Shown in pieces: positions 19,524 to 29,845 of a stretch of 64,000 bases of DNA. Below the pieces are notes generated by a model, which saw only the letters and a program-made list of their open reading frames with translations, was not told where the DNA came from and searched no databases. Location: positions 434,001-498,000 of the forward strand of contig NZ_CP135084.1 of NCBI RefSeq assembly GCF_032229285.1, in the 5' to 3' direction. Position numbers and translations under genes: made by a program. Source of the stretch: Rheinheimera sp. MMS21-TC3 (GTDB lineage: Bacteria; Pseudomonadota; Gammaproteobacteria; Enterobacterales; Alteromonadaceae). The first letter of the stretch is position 1, and every line of letters starts with the position of its first letter.

Positions 19524-21656
19524 ATGAAATCATTGCATCATTCTTTATTTTCTCGCCGCACTTTGGCCACTGTGTTTGTCGCGGCTTCACTAGCAATACT
19601 AGTACCTAGTGCTAGCGTCGTTGCAGAAGAGCCGGTGATGTACTCGCCAAACTTTAAAGGTACAGATATCAATGAGTTTATTAATATCGTTGGTATGAAC
19701 TTAAAGAAAACAATCATTGTCGATCCACAAATCCGGGGTCGCGTTAATGTCCGTAGCTATGAGATGCTTAATGAGCAGCAATATTATCAATTTTTCTTAA
19801 ATGTGCTTGAAGTTTATAGCTTTTCTGTAGTGGAAATGGACAACGGTGTATTAAAAGTTGTCCGTAGTAAAGATGCTAAAACCAGTAACATCCCGGTAGC
19901 GAGTGATGATAACCCAGGCCAAGGTGATGAGATGGTTACTCGCGTTGTTCAGGTACTTAATGTTTCGGTACGTGAATTAGCGCCTTTATTGCGTCAGTTT
20001 AGTAATCAGACTGGTGGTGGTCATGTGGTTAACTATGATCCATCCAACGTTATAATGATGACAGGGCCGGCAGCTGTGGTAAATCGTTTAGTTGATATTA
20101 TCCAGCGGGTAGATAAAGCCGGAGATCAAGAGCTAGAAATAATCAAATTAGAATATGCTTCGGCCCCGGAAATAGTTCGCATTCTTGAGAGTATTTATAA
20201 AAGCCAAGGCCGTGCAGATCAGCCTGATTTTTTAGTGCCAAGAATAGTTGCAGATGAGCGCACTAACAGCGTGCTAGTGAGTGGTGAAATCCAAGCACGT
20301 AAGCGAGTAATTGAATTAGCTAAGCGTTTAGACTCAGAGCTGAAAACCAGTGGTAATACCCGGGTGTTTTATTTGAAATACGCCAAAGCGGAAGAGTTAG
20401 TACCCGTATTAAAAGGGGTAAGTGAGTCTATAGTTGCGGAAGTGCAAAGTGGCCAAACCCCTCCAACGGGACAAAGCGGAGCAAGGCGTTCATCTGGTGC
20501 CGGTACTGCACGTGCAATTAGCATTGACGCTCATAGTGATAGTAATAGCTTAGTGATAACGGCACAACCTGACATGATGCGCTCACTTGAAGAGGTATTG
20601 CGCAAGCTAGATATTCGCCGAGCTCAAGTACTAGTAGAAGCAATTATTGTTGAAGTATTTGAAGGTGATGGTACCGATTTAGGTGTACAGTGGTTAAACA
20701 AAAATTTTGGTGGTACTAACTTTAGTAGTGGTAATGCAATTCCAATAATTAATGTTGCAGGCGCAGCATTATCGGCAAGGCCAACTAAAAACCCTGATCG
20801 CGTAGAGCAGTCAACTATTCCAGGCGTCCCCAGTACTACAGTTCCTGTGCCTGATACTGAGGGTGATTATAATGCTGCTGCTCAAGTGTTAGGTTCCCTC
20901 AATGGCGCTATGCTTGGCTTTATCTCTGGTGATTGGGGGGCAATATTACAAGCTGTACGTACTAGTTCAAACTCTAACGTATTATCGACTCCACATATAA
21001 CCACTATGGATAACCAAGAAGCCTTTTTCTTAGTGGGCCAAGAAGTGCCAGTAATTACAGGTTCCACCACAGGCTCTAATAATACTAATCCTTTTCAGCA
21101 AGTTAATCGCCAAGAAGTCGGGATTAAATTAAGAGTAACACCACAAATTAACGAAGGTAATGCGGTTCAACTGACAATAGAGCAAGAAGTATCAAGCATA
21201 GGTGGTGCCACTGCGGTTGATATTACTATTAACAAACGTGAAATTAAAACTACTGTGATGGCAGACGATGGCGCGACAGTAGTGCTGGGTGGCTTAATTG
21301 ATGAAGATGTGCAAGAAAGCGAGTCTAAAGTGCCATTGTTGGGCGATATTCCCTTTCTTGGTCACTTATTTAAAACCACTAGTGTCACTAAGCAAAAGCG
21401 TAACTTAATGGTGTTTATTAAAGCCACTATTGTTCGTGAAGGCTCGGCAATTTCAGGTATCTCTAAAGAGAAATATAATTATATTCGTGCCGAGCAATTA
21501 AAGCGTGACGAAGAAGGTATTCGTTTAATGCCTAATACTAAGCAAGTCGTGTTACCAGAATGGAATGACTCACTAGAGTTACCACCTACTTTTGATGAGT
21601 ATATGCAGAAACAACAGCCTAAAGCCTTTACTAATGATGAAGGGCAGCAAGACTAA
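19524..21656 (+). CDS. gspD: Type II secretion outer-membrane secretin GspD
   Basis: Forms the 15-fold outer-membrane channel. 710 residues: a signal peptide ending near SVVAEE, the N0 domain ([15 protein letters not shown]), N1-N3 ring domains with a Gly/Ser-rich loop in N3 (about 310-325), and the C-terminal secretin domain with the family hallmark [15 protein letters not shown] near residue 605. The C-terminal S-domain is acidic and short. No gspS pilotin is in the window, so outer-membrane targeting would use a gene elsewhere. The stop overlaps the gspE start by one base. Confidence 0.97.
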   Translation: MKSLHHSLFSRRTLATVFVAASLAILVPSASVVAEEPVMYSPNFKGTDINEFINIVGMNLKKTIIVDPQIRGRVNVRSYEMLNEQQYYQFFLNVLEVYSFSVVEMDNGVLKVVRSKDAKTSNIPVASDDNPGQGDEMVTRVVQVLNVSVRELAPLLRQFSNQTGGGHVVNYDPSNVIMMTGPAAVVNRLVDIIQRVDKAGDQELEIIKLEYASAPEIVRILESIYKSQGRADQPDFLVPRIVADERTNSVLVSGEIQARKRVIELAKRLDSELKTSGNTRVFYLKYAKAEELVPVLKGVSESIVAEVQSGQTPPTGQSGARRSSGAGTARAISIDAHSDSNSLVITAQPDMMRSLEEVLRKLDIRRAQVLVEAIIVEVFEGDGTDLGVQWLNKNFGGTNFSSGNAIPIINVAGAALSARPTKNPDRVEQSTIPGVPSTTVPVPDTEGDYNAAAQVLGSLNGAMLGFISGDWGAILQAVRTSSNSNVLSTPHITTMDNQEAFFLVGQEVPVITGSTTGSNNTNPFQQVNRQEVGIKLRVTPQINEGNAVQLTIEQEVSSIGGATAVDITINKREIKTTVMADDGATVVLGGLIDEDVQESESKVPLLGDIPFLGHLFKTTSVTKQKRNLMVFIKATIVREGSAISGISKEKYNYIRAEQLKRDEEGIRLMPNTKQVVLPEWNDSLELPPTFDEYMQKQQPKAFTNDEGQQD

Positions 21657-23182
21657 TGGCAGAACTGGAACAGCTAGAGCAGCTTGCTGCTGAAGAAGTT
21701 AAACCGGTAAGTAGCCGGATCCGACTGCCCTTTGGTTTTGCCAAGCGCCATGGTGTGCTGTTACAGCAACAAAAAGAAGGCTGGTTATTGTCGGTTCATA
21801 CCGCCACATCGGCGCAAGCGGTATTAGAAGTTCGGCGCATGCTAGCCGAGCCTTTTACTATTGCTCGCTTATCGCCTATTGAATTTGAAACCTTGTTAGA
21901 AGCTAGTTATCAACGCGACTCTTCAGAAGCACAGCAATTAATGGAAGACATTGGTAAAGAAGTAAATTTAGCTTCATTAGCAGATGATATCCCAGAAACA
22001 GAAGATCTTTTAGAAAACGAAGACGATGCACCTATTATTAAACTAATTAATGCCATGCTAGGTGAGGCCATTAAATTAGGCGCCTCTGATATTCATGTTG
22101 AAACCTTTGAAAAAGCTTTAATTATCCGCTTTAGGGTCGATGGTATTTTACGTGAAGTACTGCGGCCTAATAGACGTTTATCCAGTTTATTAGTCTCACG
22201 GATAAAAGTAATGGCCAAGCTGGATATTGCTGAAAAGCGCTTGCCGCAAGATGGCCGGATCAGCTTGCGCATAGCCGGTCGTGCGGTTGATGTGCGGGTG
22301 TCTACTATGCCATCTAGTCATGGCGAGCGGGTGGTATTACGCTTATTAGATAAAAACAACTCGCATTTAAATTTAGCCGATTTAGGCATGACCGGCACGG
22401 TACAAACTGCCTTTGCGGAGCTTATTTTAAAGCCGCACGGAATTATTTTGGTTACAGGTCCAACTGGCTCGGGTAAAAGTACTACCTTATATGCCGGTTT
22501 AACTGATATTAATACCAAAGATAGAAATATTTTAACGGTAGAAGACCCCATTGAATATGAGTTAGAAGGCATTGGTCAAACGCAAGTTAATAGTAAAGTA
22601 AATATGACCTTTGCTCGTGGCTTGCGCGCTATCCTACGCCAAGACCCCGATGTCGTGATGGTAGGTGAAATTCGTGATCTAGAAACCGCTCAAATCGCAG
22701 TGCAGGCCAGTTTAACGGGCCATTTAGTGTTATCCACTTTACATACTAACACTGCCGCTGGTGCTATTACCCGATTAGAGGATATGGGAGTAGAAGCCTT
22801 TTTACTTTCATCCAGCTTACTTGGTGTGCTAGCGCAGCGTTTGGTTCGTACTTTATGCACTCACTGTAAGCAGCCACATCAGCCTGATGCTGAAGAATGT
22901 CGTTTATTAGGTGTGACACAAGCAAGTGAGACAATTATTTATCGCGCTAAAGGCTGTGAGCAGTGTAACTTAAGCGGTTATCGTGGCCGAACAGGTATTC
23001 ATGAGTTATTACAAATTGATGAGCATATTCGCGAGTTAATTCATAATGGTAAAGGCGAGCAGGCCATTGAAAAATATGTTAGACAGCATAGCCCAAGTAT
23101 ACGCTCGGATGGCTTTAGTAAAGTATTAAAGGGCATTACCACCCTAGAAGAAGTGTTGCGAGTAACGCGAGAGGATGTTTAG
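21656..23182 (+). CDS. gspE: Type II secretion ATPase GspE
   Basis: Cytoplasmic hexameric ATPase that drives pseudopilus assembly. 508 residues. N1E/N2E regions, then Walker [10 protein letters not shown] with Lys274, the Asp box, Walker B ([11 protein letters not shown]) and the His box (LVLSTLHTN). A zinc-binding tetracysteine follows in the C-terminal part: CTHC near residue 400 and, with the usual longer spacing, CEQC near 440. All catalytic elements are intact. Confidence 0.98.
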   Translation: MAELEQLEQLAAEEVKPVSSRIRLPFGFAKRHGVLLQQQKEGWLLSVHTATSAQAVLEVRRMLAEPFTIARLSPIEFETLLEASYQRDSSEAQQLMEDIGKEVNLASLADDIPETEDLLENEDDAPIIKLINAMLGEAIKLGASDIHVETFEKALIIRFRVDGILREVLRPNRRLSSLLVSRIKVMAKLDIAEKRLPQDGRISLRIAGRAVDVRVSTMPSSHGERVVLRLLDKNNSHLNLADLGMTGTVQTAFAELILKPHGIILVTGPTGSGKSTTLYAGLTDINTKDRNILTVEDPIEYELEGIGQTQVNSKVNMTFARGLRAILRQDPDVVMVGEIRDLETAQIAVQASLTGHLVLSTLHTNTAAGAITRLEDMGVEAFLLSSSLLGVLAQRLVRTLCTHCKQPHQPDAEECRLLGVTQASETIIYRAKGCEQCNLSGYRGRTGIHELLQIDEHIRELIHNGKGEQAIEKYVRQHSPSIRSDGFSKVLKGITTLEEVLRVTREDV

Positions 23183-24402
23183 TGGCAGCCTTTGAATATC
23201 AAGCATTAACAGCAACAGGACGCACGACTAAAGGGGTGCTTGAAGCGGATAATGCGAGGCATGCCCGCAGTTTATTGCGTGAACAAAAGCTTACGCCTAT
23301 TAGCGTTATGGTAGCATCACAGCAAGAAAAGCTACTTGCATCAGGTAAGCAGTGGTTTAAGCGCAAAATATCTGCCTCTGAACTAGCCTTAATAACCAGG
23401 CAAATTGCCACTTTAGTAGAAGCTGCCTTACCTATTGAAAGCGCTTTACTTGCTGTGGCAGAGCAGTGTGACAAGCCGCGTTTAAAAAACATGATGATGA
23501 CGGTGCGCTCTAAAGTAGTCGAAGGTTATAGTCTGGCTGAAGGCTTAGCTGAATTTCCGCATGTATTTGATCACCTGTTTCGTTCTATGGTGGCAGCGGG
23601 TGAAAAGTCAGGTCATTTAGATCAAGTGTTAAATCGCTTAGCGGATTATACTGAACAACGCCAGCATATGCGCAATCAAATATTAATGGCGTCAATTTAT
23701 CCTGTGGTTATGGTAGTGGTTGCTATAGGTATTATTGGCGTTTTACTGTCGGTAGTAGTACCTAAAATTACCGAGCAATTCGAATATATGGGCCAACAAC
23801 TGCCAGCATTAACCCGGTTTATGATTGGCGCTAGCGAGTTTGTACAAAGCTATGGTCTTGGGCTAGTGCTAGCCATAGTCATGCTAATTATAGTTGCCCA
23901 GCGCTTATTGCAAAAACCCGCCATCAAATTGGCCTATGATAAAAAGTTATTAAATATCACCTTTATTGGTCGCATTACGCGAGGTGTTAATACGGCACGT
24001 TTTGCCCGTACTTTAAGTATTTTAAATGCCAGTGCAGTACCTTTACTGGAAGCTATGCGAATTAGTGCTGACGTATTAAGTAATAGCTATATGAAGCAAT
24101 CAGTAACAGAAGCTGCCGCAAGAGTTCGGGAAGGTACTTCACTACGTAATGCCTTAGATCAAACTAAGCTATTTCCGCCTATGATGTTGCATATGATTGC
24201 CAGTGGTGAGAAAAGTGGTCAGTTAGACACTATGTTAGAGCGAGCCGCAAATAACTTAGATCGTGAATTTGAAATGACAATGACCGTATCGCTAGAAATA
24301 TTTAAGCCCGCTGTGGTGATTATTTTAGCAGCTATGGTATTTTTAATTGTGATGTCGATTTTATTACCAATTCTAGAACTTAATAATATGATAGGAAAAT
24401 AA
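23182..24402 (+). CDS. gspF: Type II secretion inner-membrane platform protein GspF
   Basis: Polytopic platform protein of 406 residues with two homologous T2SSF domains, seen by the repeated motifs MVAAGEKSGHLDQVL and MIASGEKSGQLDTML, and three membrane segments (about 170-195, 222-240, 375-398). The start is GTG at 23182, overlapping the gspE stop by one base. Confidence 0.97.
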   Translation: MAAFEYQALTATGRTTKGVLEADNARHARSLLREQKLTPISVMVASQQEKLLASGKQWFKRKISASELALITRQIATLVEAALPIESALLAVAEQCDKPRLKNMMMTVRSKVVEGYSLAEGLAEFPHVFDHLFRSMVAAGEKSGHLDQVLNRLADYTEQRQHMRNQILMASIYPVVMVVVAIGIIGVLLSVVVPKITEQFEYMGQQLPALTRFMIGASEFVQSYGLGLVLAIVMLIIVAQRLLQKPAIKLAYDKKLLNITFIGRITRGVNTARFARTLSILNASAVPLLEAMRISADVLSNSYMKQSVTEAAARVREGTSLRNALDQTKLFPPMMLHMIASGEKSGQLDTMLERAANNLDREFEMTMTVSLEIFKPAVVIILAAMVFLIVMSILLPILELNNMIGK

Positions 24403-24404
24403 CA

Positions 24405-24836
24405 ATGTTAAAACAACGGGGTTTTACCCTATTAGAAGTCATGGTCGTTATCGTTATTTTGGGTATTATTGCCAGTATGGTAGTGCCCAACCTATTAGGG
24501 AATAAAGAAGCGGCAGATATCCAAAAGACCCAAGTTGATATTCAGCAATTAGAAAACGTTTTAGACATGTATAGGCTGAGAAATGGTTTTTATCCAACAA
24601 CTGAGCAAGGCTTAATTGCATTAGTTCAGCAAGCAACATCAGAGCCAGTACCACGTGCCTTTCCAGAAGATGGTTTTATTAAGCGGCTACCAAAAGACCC
24701 TTGGGGTGAAGATTATATTTTAGTTAGCCCAGGTCAGCTAGGTCGGATTGATATTTTTAGTAAAGGTCCAGATAGAACTGCAGGCACTGATGATGATATT
24801 GGTAACTGGGATCTAGAGTCAGATAGCAATAAATAA
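24405..24836 (+). CDS. gspG: Type II secretion major pseudopilin GspG
   Basis: Main subunit of the pseudopilus. 143 residues. Prepilin leader MLKQRG cleaved before FTLLEVMVVIVILG, with the conserved Glu5 of the mature protein. The C-terminal part has the family's calcium-site region (FSKGPDRTAGTDDDIGNWD). Processing needs the prepilin peptidase GspO/PilD, which is not in this window. Confidence 0.98.
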   Translation: MLKQRGFTLLEVMVVIVILGIIASMVVPNLLGNKEAADIQKTQVDIQQLENVLDMYRLRNGFYPTTEQGLIALVQQATSEPVPRAFPEDGFIKRLPKDPWGEDYILVSPGQLGRIDIFSKGPDRTAGTDDDIGNWDLESDSNK

Positions 24837-25432
24837 TGAGAAAGCCTTCGGCTCGTCAGGCTAAGAGTACCGGTTTTACCCTATTAGAAGTCATGCTAGT
24901 TCTGTTGCTAATAGGCTTATTAGCAACAACTGTGGTGCTTAACTTTAGTGGTGAAAGCCGGGCTGAGCGGCTAGATAAACAAAGTATACGTTTTCAGCAG
25001 TTGTTTCAGTTTGTTGCCGAAACGGCCCAGCTTAAACAACAAGAATGGGGCTTTTACACTAAAGGCGAACGCTATGGTTTTTTATATTATGATAATAAGA
25101 ACCAAAAATGGTTAGCTGCAGATGAGCCTAAAAGCTTAAGCCAATATCAACTGCCAGAAGATATTAGCTTACAGCTTGATCTTGATGGCTTTGCAGCTGT
25201 TGAGGATAATTTATTACGCGACTTAGAGTGGCAAATAGATGATGATAATCAAGAAGATGACCAGCAAGCCACACCCGTGCTACCCCAAGTCTTTATTTTA
25301 TCTTCAGGTGAAATAAGTCCATTTAAACTGATATTTATTGAAAAAAGTGCTTTATCACCGCTTTATGCCACTGTTAGTACAGAGTTCTCTATTCCGTTAA
25401 CCCGAACCTTTGCCAGTGAAGAACAACCATGA
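24836..25432 (+). CDS. gspH: Type II secretion minor pseudopilin GspH
   Basis: 198 residues. Prepilin signal with cleavage after Gly13, before FTLLEVMLVLLLIGLL. The C-terminal globular domain is divergent and has an acidic loop (DDDNQEDDQQ). Assigned by position and by the prepilin signal; the start overlaps the gspG stop. Confidence 0.94.
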   Translation: MRKPSARQAKSTGFTLLEVMLVLLLIGLLATTVVLNFSGESRAERLDKQSIRFQQLFQFVAETAQLKQQEWGFYTKGERYGFLYYDNKNQKWLAADEPKSLSQYQLPEDISLQLDLDGFAAVEDNLLRDLEWQIDDDNQEDDQQATPVLPQVFILSSGEISPFKLIFIEKSALSPLYATVSTEFSIPLTRTFASEEQP

Positions 25433-25809
25433 TGCAGGTTAAGCAGAACTATGGTTTTACTTTATTAGAGCTGTTAGTGGCTATGGCTATTTTTGCTACA
25501 GCAGGTATTGCCATTATGCAGGGCACCTCTGCCCATATTCGTAGCATTACTATGATGGAAGACAGTACCTTTGCTAGCTTTATTGCTAATAACCAAATGC
25601 AGTTAATTTTATTAGATAAAGCCTGGCCCGGTAAAGAAAAGCAGCAAGGAGAGGTGGAGCAAGGTAACAGAAAGTGGCTGTGGCAGCTAGACAACGAAAA
25701 GCTGGAAGATAACGATTTACGAATAATTAAAATACGGGTCAGTTTGGCGGCCGCGCCAGATGATATTTTATATAGTATTCAAAGTTATAAGGGTAAGCCT
25801 AATGGCTAG
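25429..25809 (+). CDS. gspI: Type II secretion minor pseudopilin GspI
   Basis: 126 residues. Leader of nine residues ending in Gly9, before FTLLELLVAMAIFATAG, followed by a short globular domain of the GspI kind (NNQMQLILLDKAWPG). Part of the I-J-K tip complex. Start overlaps gspH by four bases. Confidence 0.95.
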   Translation: MMQVKQNYGFTLLELLVAMAIFATAGIAIMQGTSAHIRSITMMEDSTFASFIANNQMQLILLDKAWPGKEKQQGEVEQGNRKWLWQLDNEKLEDNDLRIIKIRVSLAAAPDDILYSIQSYKGKPNG

Positions 25810-26422
25810 GCTTGCAGGTTTTACCTTTATAGAAATGCTGCTATCAGTGGCATTATTTGCGCTGGTAGGCTTAGCCTCAATATCAGTATTAACAAGTGTG
25901 ACCAAAAGTGATGAATTATCTCGGGAGTCTAGCCAAAGATTAATAGAAATTCAGCGCACTATGTTAATGCTAGAGCGTGACTTTATGCAAATTAGTGCTA
26001 GACATGTGCGCGTTGATGGCGATCCTGCCGAAAAAAGCCGGTTAATTGGTGGTCAATATCTATTTGAAAGTGAAGATCACGGTGTTAGTTTTAGTCACCA
26101 AGGTTGGCGTAATCCAGGTATGATTTTACCGCGAAGTGAAATTCAAGCTGTGGCTTATCGGTTACAAGAAGGCGTATTACAGCGTTTATTTACTTTATAT
26201 CCAGATGCTGTAACTGGTACTGAACCTAGAATTCAGTTATTACAAAGTGATTTAACCGGTTTTACAGTAGGCTATTTACAAGGCGAACAATGGCAGGAAA
26301 GCTGGCAAGATAGTAATTTGCCAGCAGCAGTAAAAATAACTTTGCAGCATACTTATTTAGGCCAAATAGAACGGATTTTTATGTTGCCAGATGGCTTAGC
26401 TAGCGAGGATGATTTGCGATGA
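25802..26422 (+). CDS. gspJ: Type II secretion minor pseudopilin GspJ
   Basis: 206 residues from ATG 25802. The leader is MARLAG, cleaved before FTFIEMLLSVALFALVG. I reject the longer in-frame start at 25760 because it would put 20 extra residues before a normal prepilin leader and a 50-base overlap on gspI. The conserved segment RTMLMLERDFMQI is present. The overlap with gspI is eight bases. Confidence 0.95.
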   Translation: MARLAGFTFIEMLLSVALFALVGLASISVLTSVTKSDELSRESSQRLIEIQRTMLMLERDFMQISARHVRVDGDPAEKSRLIGGQYLFESEDHGVSFSHQGWRNPGMILPRSEIQAVAYRLQEGVLQRLFTLYPDAVTGTEPRIQLLQSDLTGFTVGYLQGEQWQESWQDSNLPAAVKITLQHTYLGQIERIFMLPDGLASEDDLR

Positions 26423-27435
26423 GCAGCAAGCAAACACAAGCTAGGACAATACCAACCAAGCAAAGAGGGGTAGCTTTAATAGCAGTGTTAATGGTGATTG
26501 CTATTGTGGTTATTATTGCTGCAAGTATGACGAGTCGCTTGCGTTTACAAATCCAACGACAACAAAATATTCAGCAACAAACACAAGCATTCTGGTATGC
26601 CATGGCAGCAGAGCAGTTTAGCCGAGTATTATTAGCGAGAACCATAACGGCTGAAGAAACGGTTAACTTGTCACAAGATTGGGCGCAGCAAGGCGCAACT
26701 TTTCCGGTTGATAACGGTACTATAGCAGGTGAGATTACAGATTTACGTAGTTGTTTTAATATTAATGCCTTACAAAATGCTAGTAGTGAAAATGGTACGG
26801 CAAAAGTAGAGTTTTCTCCAGCGCAGCAAGCCTTTCAGCGTTTATTAGAGCTAAAATTGCCAGACTTGACTATGCCGGCTGAGTATTTAACGGCACGGAT
26901 AGCTGATTGGTTAGATGAAGACAGTTTATTAATGACGAGTGGCAGTGCAGAGCAAGATGACTATGCCAGCTTAGCATACCCTTATTATGCAGCTAATACC
27001 TTAATGGCTAGTAAATCTGAACTTAGAGTAATCCTGGACCTGACCCCAGCAGATTATCAAGCTTTAGCGCCTTATGTCTGCGTTATCCCTGATGATAGAA
27101 GTTTATTAATTAACGTTAATACATTAACGGAACAAAATGCAGTGTTGCTATCAGCATTAATACCCACGCTAACAGAAGATGCAGCTATTGAATTTATTAA
27201 TAGCCGACCTGAGACTGGTTTTACGACTCTTGAAGATGTAACTTCGTCAGCAGCTTTTGCTGATATCACGTTAGCCGATGATGTAAAAAGTATGTTAGTG
27301 TTTAAGTCAGAGTATTTCAATTTAACTGCTACTGCTGCTTATTTGGAGTCAGGCTTTGTGCTAACGTCAGTACTAAAAAAAACAGATAATAATAAAATTA
27401 AAGTGCTAGCTCGACGATTTGGAGACCATGGGTGA
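26419..27435 (+). CDS. gspK: Type II secretion tip pseudopilin GspK
   Basis: 338 residues, the largest minor pseudopilin and the tip of the pseudopilus. Leader cleaved after Gly17 before VALIAVLMVIAIVVIIA. It lacks the Glu5 found in the other pseudopilins, which is normal for GspK. A globular domain with the conserved DWLDEDS and CFNINAL segments follows. Confidence 0.96.
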   Translation: MSSKQTQARTIPTKQRGVALIAVLMVIAIVVIIAASMTSRLRLQIQRQQNIQQQTQAFWYAMAAEQFSRVLLARTITAEETVNLSQDWAQQGATFPVDNGTIAGEITDLRSCFNINALQNASSENGTAKVEFSPAQQAFQRLLELKLPDLTMPAEYLTARIADWLDEDSLLMTSGSAEQDDYASLAYPYYAANTLMASKSELRVILDLTPADYQALAPYVCVIPDDRSLLINVNTLTEQNAVLLSALIPTLTEDAAIEFINSRPETGFTTLEDVTSSAAFADITLADDVKSMLVFKSEYFNLTATAAYLESGFVLTSVLKKTDNNKIKVLARRFGDHG

Positions 27436-28619
27436 GTGAACAATTAATAATTCGGCTTGGTAGCCGAGCAGAACAACCTCTAACTTGGTTAGTGTGGGCA
27501 AGTCATAATAATGAAGTGATTGCCAGTGGCGAGCTTGCTAATGTAGAGCAATTAGCCGATTTAGCTACAAGAGTCGGTCAGCGCCAAGTTGTCGCTTTAG
27601 TCCCAGCTTCAGATGTAGTACTAAAACAAGTTGCTCTACCGACTAAACCAAATCGGCAAGTGCTACAAGCTTTGCCTTATATGCTAGAGGAAGAGCAAGC
27701 AGAGGATATTGAGCAGTTATTTATTGCTTTAGGTGATGTGCTGGTTAATGATGGCCAATATAGCCAGCAGGTAGCTATTTGTCAGCGCCATCGCCTAGAA
27801 CAATGGTTAGATTGGTTGCAGCAGGCTGGATTTAAGGTTATTCGTTTATTGCCTGATGCTCTTTTACTGCCTGAACAAGAATTACCCGCTTGTATCCAAC
27901 TGCAAGAGCAATGGTTAGTGAAACAAGAACCATGGCAAATAGCAGCGGTGGAGCAAAGTTGGTGGCAAGATTATTTGCAATTAGCTCAGTTACCTAAGCT
28001 TACCAGTTATAGCCCTTGGCCAGCAGAAAACTCTTATCCGCATCAACTGGCACAGCCAGAGTTACCTTTAGCATTGTTAGCTGCGCAGTTGGCTAATACT
28101 CAGTTCAATTTATTACAAGCAGAATATAAACCCAAACGACAAGCTAATACTCAGTTTAGTGTCTGGCGCAATAGTGCGATATTAGCAGTGGCTTGTATTG
28201 GCCTTTATTTAGTGCAATTAGGTGTTACTAACTTGCAGTTAGCTAGGCAGCATCAGCAATTACAGCAACAAAGCATAAGTGTTTATAAACAGGCCTTCCC
28301 AAATGAGTCTGTGGTTAATTTGTCGCTACAACTGCAGCGTAAGCTAGGGCAGGTTGATGCAGGAACTGACTTTAACTTTTTAACCTTACTAGATGCGTTA
28401 CAACAACAATTAGCTACAGTACCAGATGTTAGCTTAGAAAATTTACGTTTTGACAGCAAATTGTCAGAGCTTAGGTTCCAAGCAAAAGCAGGGAGCTTTC
28501 AAAGTTTTGAGCAACTAAAAAATAAACTTGAACAAGCAGGCTTTAGTGTCAATCAAGGCACCTTAAGTAACGATGGTGATAAAGTCCAAGGTAGTGTAGC
28601 TATGCGAGGTAAAGCATGA
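27432..28619 (+). CDS. gspL: Type II secretion assembly protein GspL
   Basis: 395 residues. A cytoplasmic actin-like domain (residues 1 to about 235, contacting GspE), a membrane segment (about 247-265) and a periplasmic ferredoxin-like domain that pairs with GspM. GTG start at 27432, overlapping the gspK stop by four bases. The long Gln-rich stretches in the cytoplasmic domain are typical for this genome. Confidence 0.95.
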   Translation: MSEQLIIRLGSRAEQPLTWLVWASHNNEVIASGELANVEQLADLATRVGQRQVVALVPASDVVLKQVALPTKPNRQVLQALPYMLEEEQAEDIEQLFIALGDVLVNDGQYSQQVAICQRHRLEQWLDWLQQAGFKVIRLLPDALLLPEQELPACIQLQEQWLVKQEPWQIAAVEQSWWQDYLQLAQLPKLTSYSPWPAENSYPHQLAQPELPLALLAAQLANTQFNLLQAEYKPKRQANTQFSVWRNSAILAVACIGLYLVQLGVTNLQLARQHQQLQQQSISVYKQAFPNESVVNLSLQLQRKLGQVDAGTDFNFLTLLDALQQQLATVPDVSLENLRFDSKLSELRFQAKAGSFQSFEQLKNKLEQAGFSVNQGTLSNDGDKVQGSVAMRGKA

Positions 28620-29086
28620 AGCAGCGAGTGATAAGCTGGTGGTTTGGGTTGCAAGCTCGTGAACAGCGTATTGTTAGTATAGCTGCAGTAGTTATTGTTA
28701 CAGCGCTATTTTACTGGCTAATATGGCAACCGATGCACCAAGCAAAAATAGAGCGTGAAAGATCGGTAGCAGCAGCAGAGATACAGTTACAGCGCTTACA
28801 ACAAGCATTGCCTACTTTGTTGGCGGGCGGAGCCGCTAATGTGCGAAGTGGTGGTAGCTTATCTCAGGTTATTAGTAATAGTGCCCGCGGTCAAAATATA
28901 ACGGTTAGCCGAATGCAGCCGCAAAATGAGCAATTAGCCTTAGTACTTGAAGAATTAAGTTTTGAACGTTTACTACCATGGTTATATGAACTGCAATATC
29001 AACACGGAGTACAGCTAGTAAGTTTAGACTTAGCGTTAGCAGAACAGCCAGGTATAGTTAAAGTGCGCCGTATGGTGGTTGAATAA
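28616..29086 (+). CDS. gspM: Type II secretion assembly protein GspM
   Basis: 156 residues with a short basic N-terminus, one membrane helix (VSIAAVVIVTALFYWLIW, about 19-36), a coiled-coil and a small periplasmic ferredoxin-like domain. Assigned by topology and place after gspL. Confidence 0.94.
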   Translation: MKQRVISWWFGLQAREQRIVSIAAVVIVTALFYWLIWQPMHQAKIERERSVAAAEIQLQRLQQALPTLLAGGAANVRSGGSLSQVISNSARGQNITVSRMQPQNEQLALVLEELSFERLLPWLYELQYQHGVQLVSLDLALAEQPGIVKVRRMVVE

Positions 29087-29833
29087 ATGACTAAGTCAGT
29101 AAAGCTTATTATCTTTTCGGTAGCAATGTATTTGGTTTTTATGTTGCTACTTACCCCCGCAGCTTGGTGGCTAAAATTGCTTCCTTTACCTACAACTCTT
29201 CAGTTAGGTACGGTAACGGGTACCTTAGCGCAAGGTAAAGTAAGCGCCGTGCAATATCAGAAGTTATACTTTTCAGAGTTGAGCTGGCAATTAAATGGCT
29301 GGCAGCTATTAACTGGCAAGCTGCAGTTCGATATAAAAAGTGGCAGTGCTAAACAGCCTAATCTGCCATACATTAAAGCTACTGCAAACTATGGCTTAAC
29401 GGGCAGCAGCTTGCAAAATAGCATGTTAAAGCTACCTGTTGCTCAAGTGTTGCCAATGTTATCGCTGCCATTACCGGTAGCTGCTAGTGGTGATTTAGTC
29501 TTAGATATTACTTCTTTTAGCCAAGGCCAGCCAAAGTGTAAAACCTTAAATGGTCATGCAAGTTGGCAAGATGCTAAGCTACAAACTCCGACGGGACGCT
29601 GGCTTGACTTACAAAGTCTTTTCGCTGAGTTAAGCTGTGCTAATGGCACTCTAGTTATGACAACAGATGGCGCTAACCGGCTCGGATTAGATATTAAAGC
29701 TGTCATAAATGCAGAGCAACTATTGGTTAATGGCACATTAAAACCTGATGCTGACATGCCAGAAGAAGTGCATCAAGCCATGCAATTCCTTGGTAAGCCG
29801 GATGCAAATGGTCGCTATACCCTTAAACTCTAA
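29087..29833 (+). CDS. gspN: Type II secretion protein GspN
   Basis: 248 residues with an N-terminal membrane anchor (about 7-28) and a periplasmic GspN domain; two cysteines (KCKTL and LSCAN) may pair. GspN is not essential in many systems. It starts on the base after the gspM stop and closes the operon. Convergent with yrfG after 12 bases. Confidence 0.92.
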   Translation: MTKSVKLIIFSVAMYLVFMLLLTPAAWWLKLLPLPTTLQLGTVTGTLAQGKVSAVQYQKLYFSELSWQLNGWQLLTGKLQFDIKSGSAKQPNLPYIKATANYGLTGSSLQNSMLKLPVAQVLPMLSLPLPVAASGDLVLDITSFSQGQPKCKTLNGHASWQDAKLQTPTGRWLDLQSLFAELSCANGTLVMTTDGANRLGLDIKAVINAEQLLVNGTLKPDADMPEEVHQAMQFLGKPDANGRYTLKL

Positions 29834-29845
29834 TAAGTGATAAAG

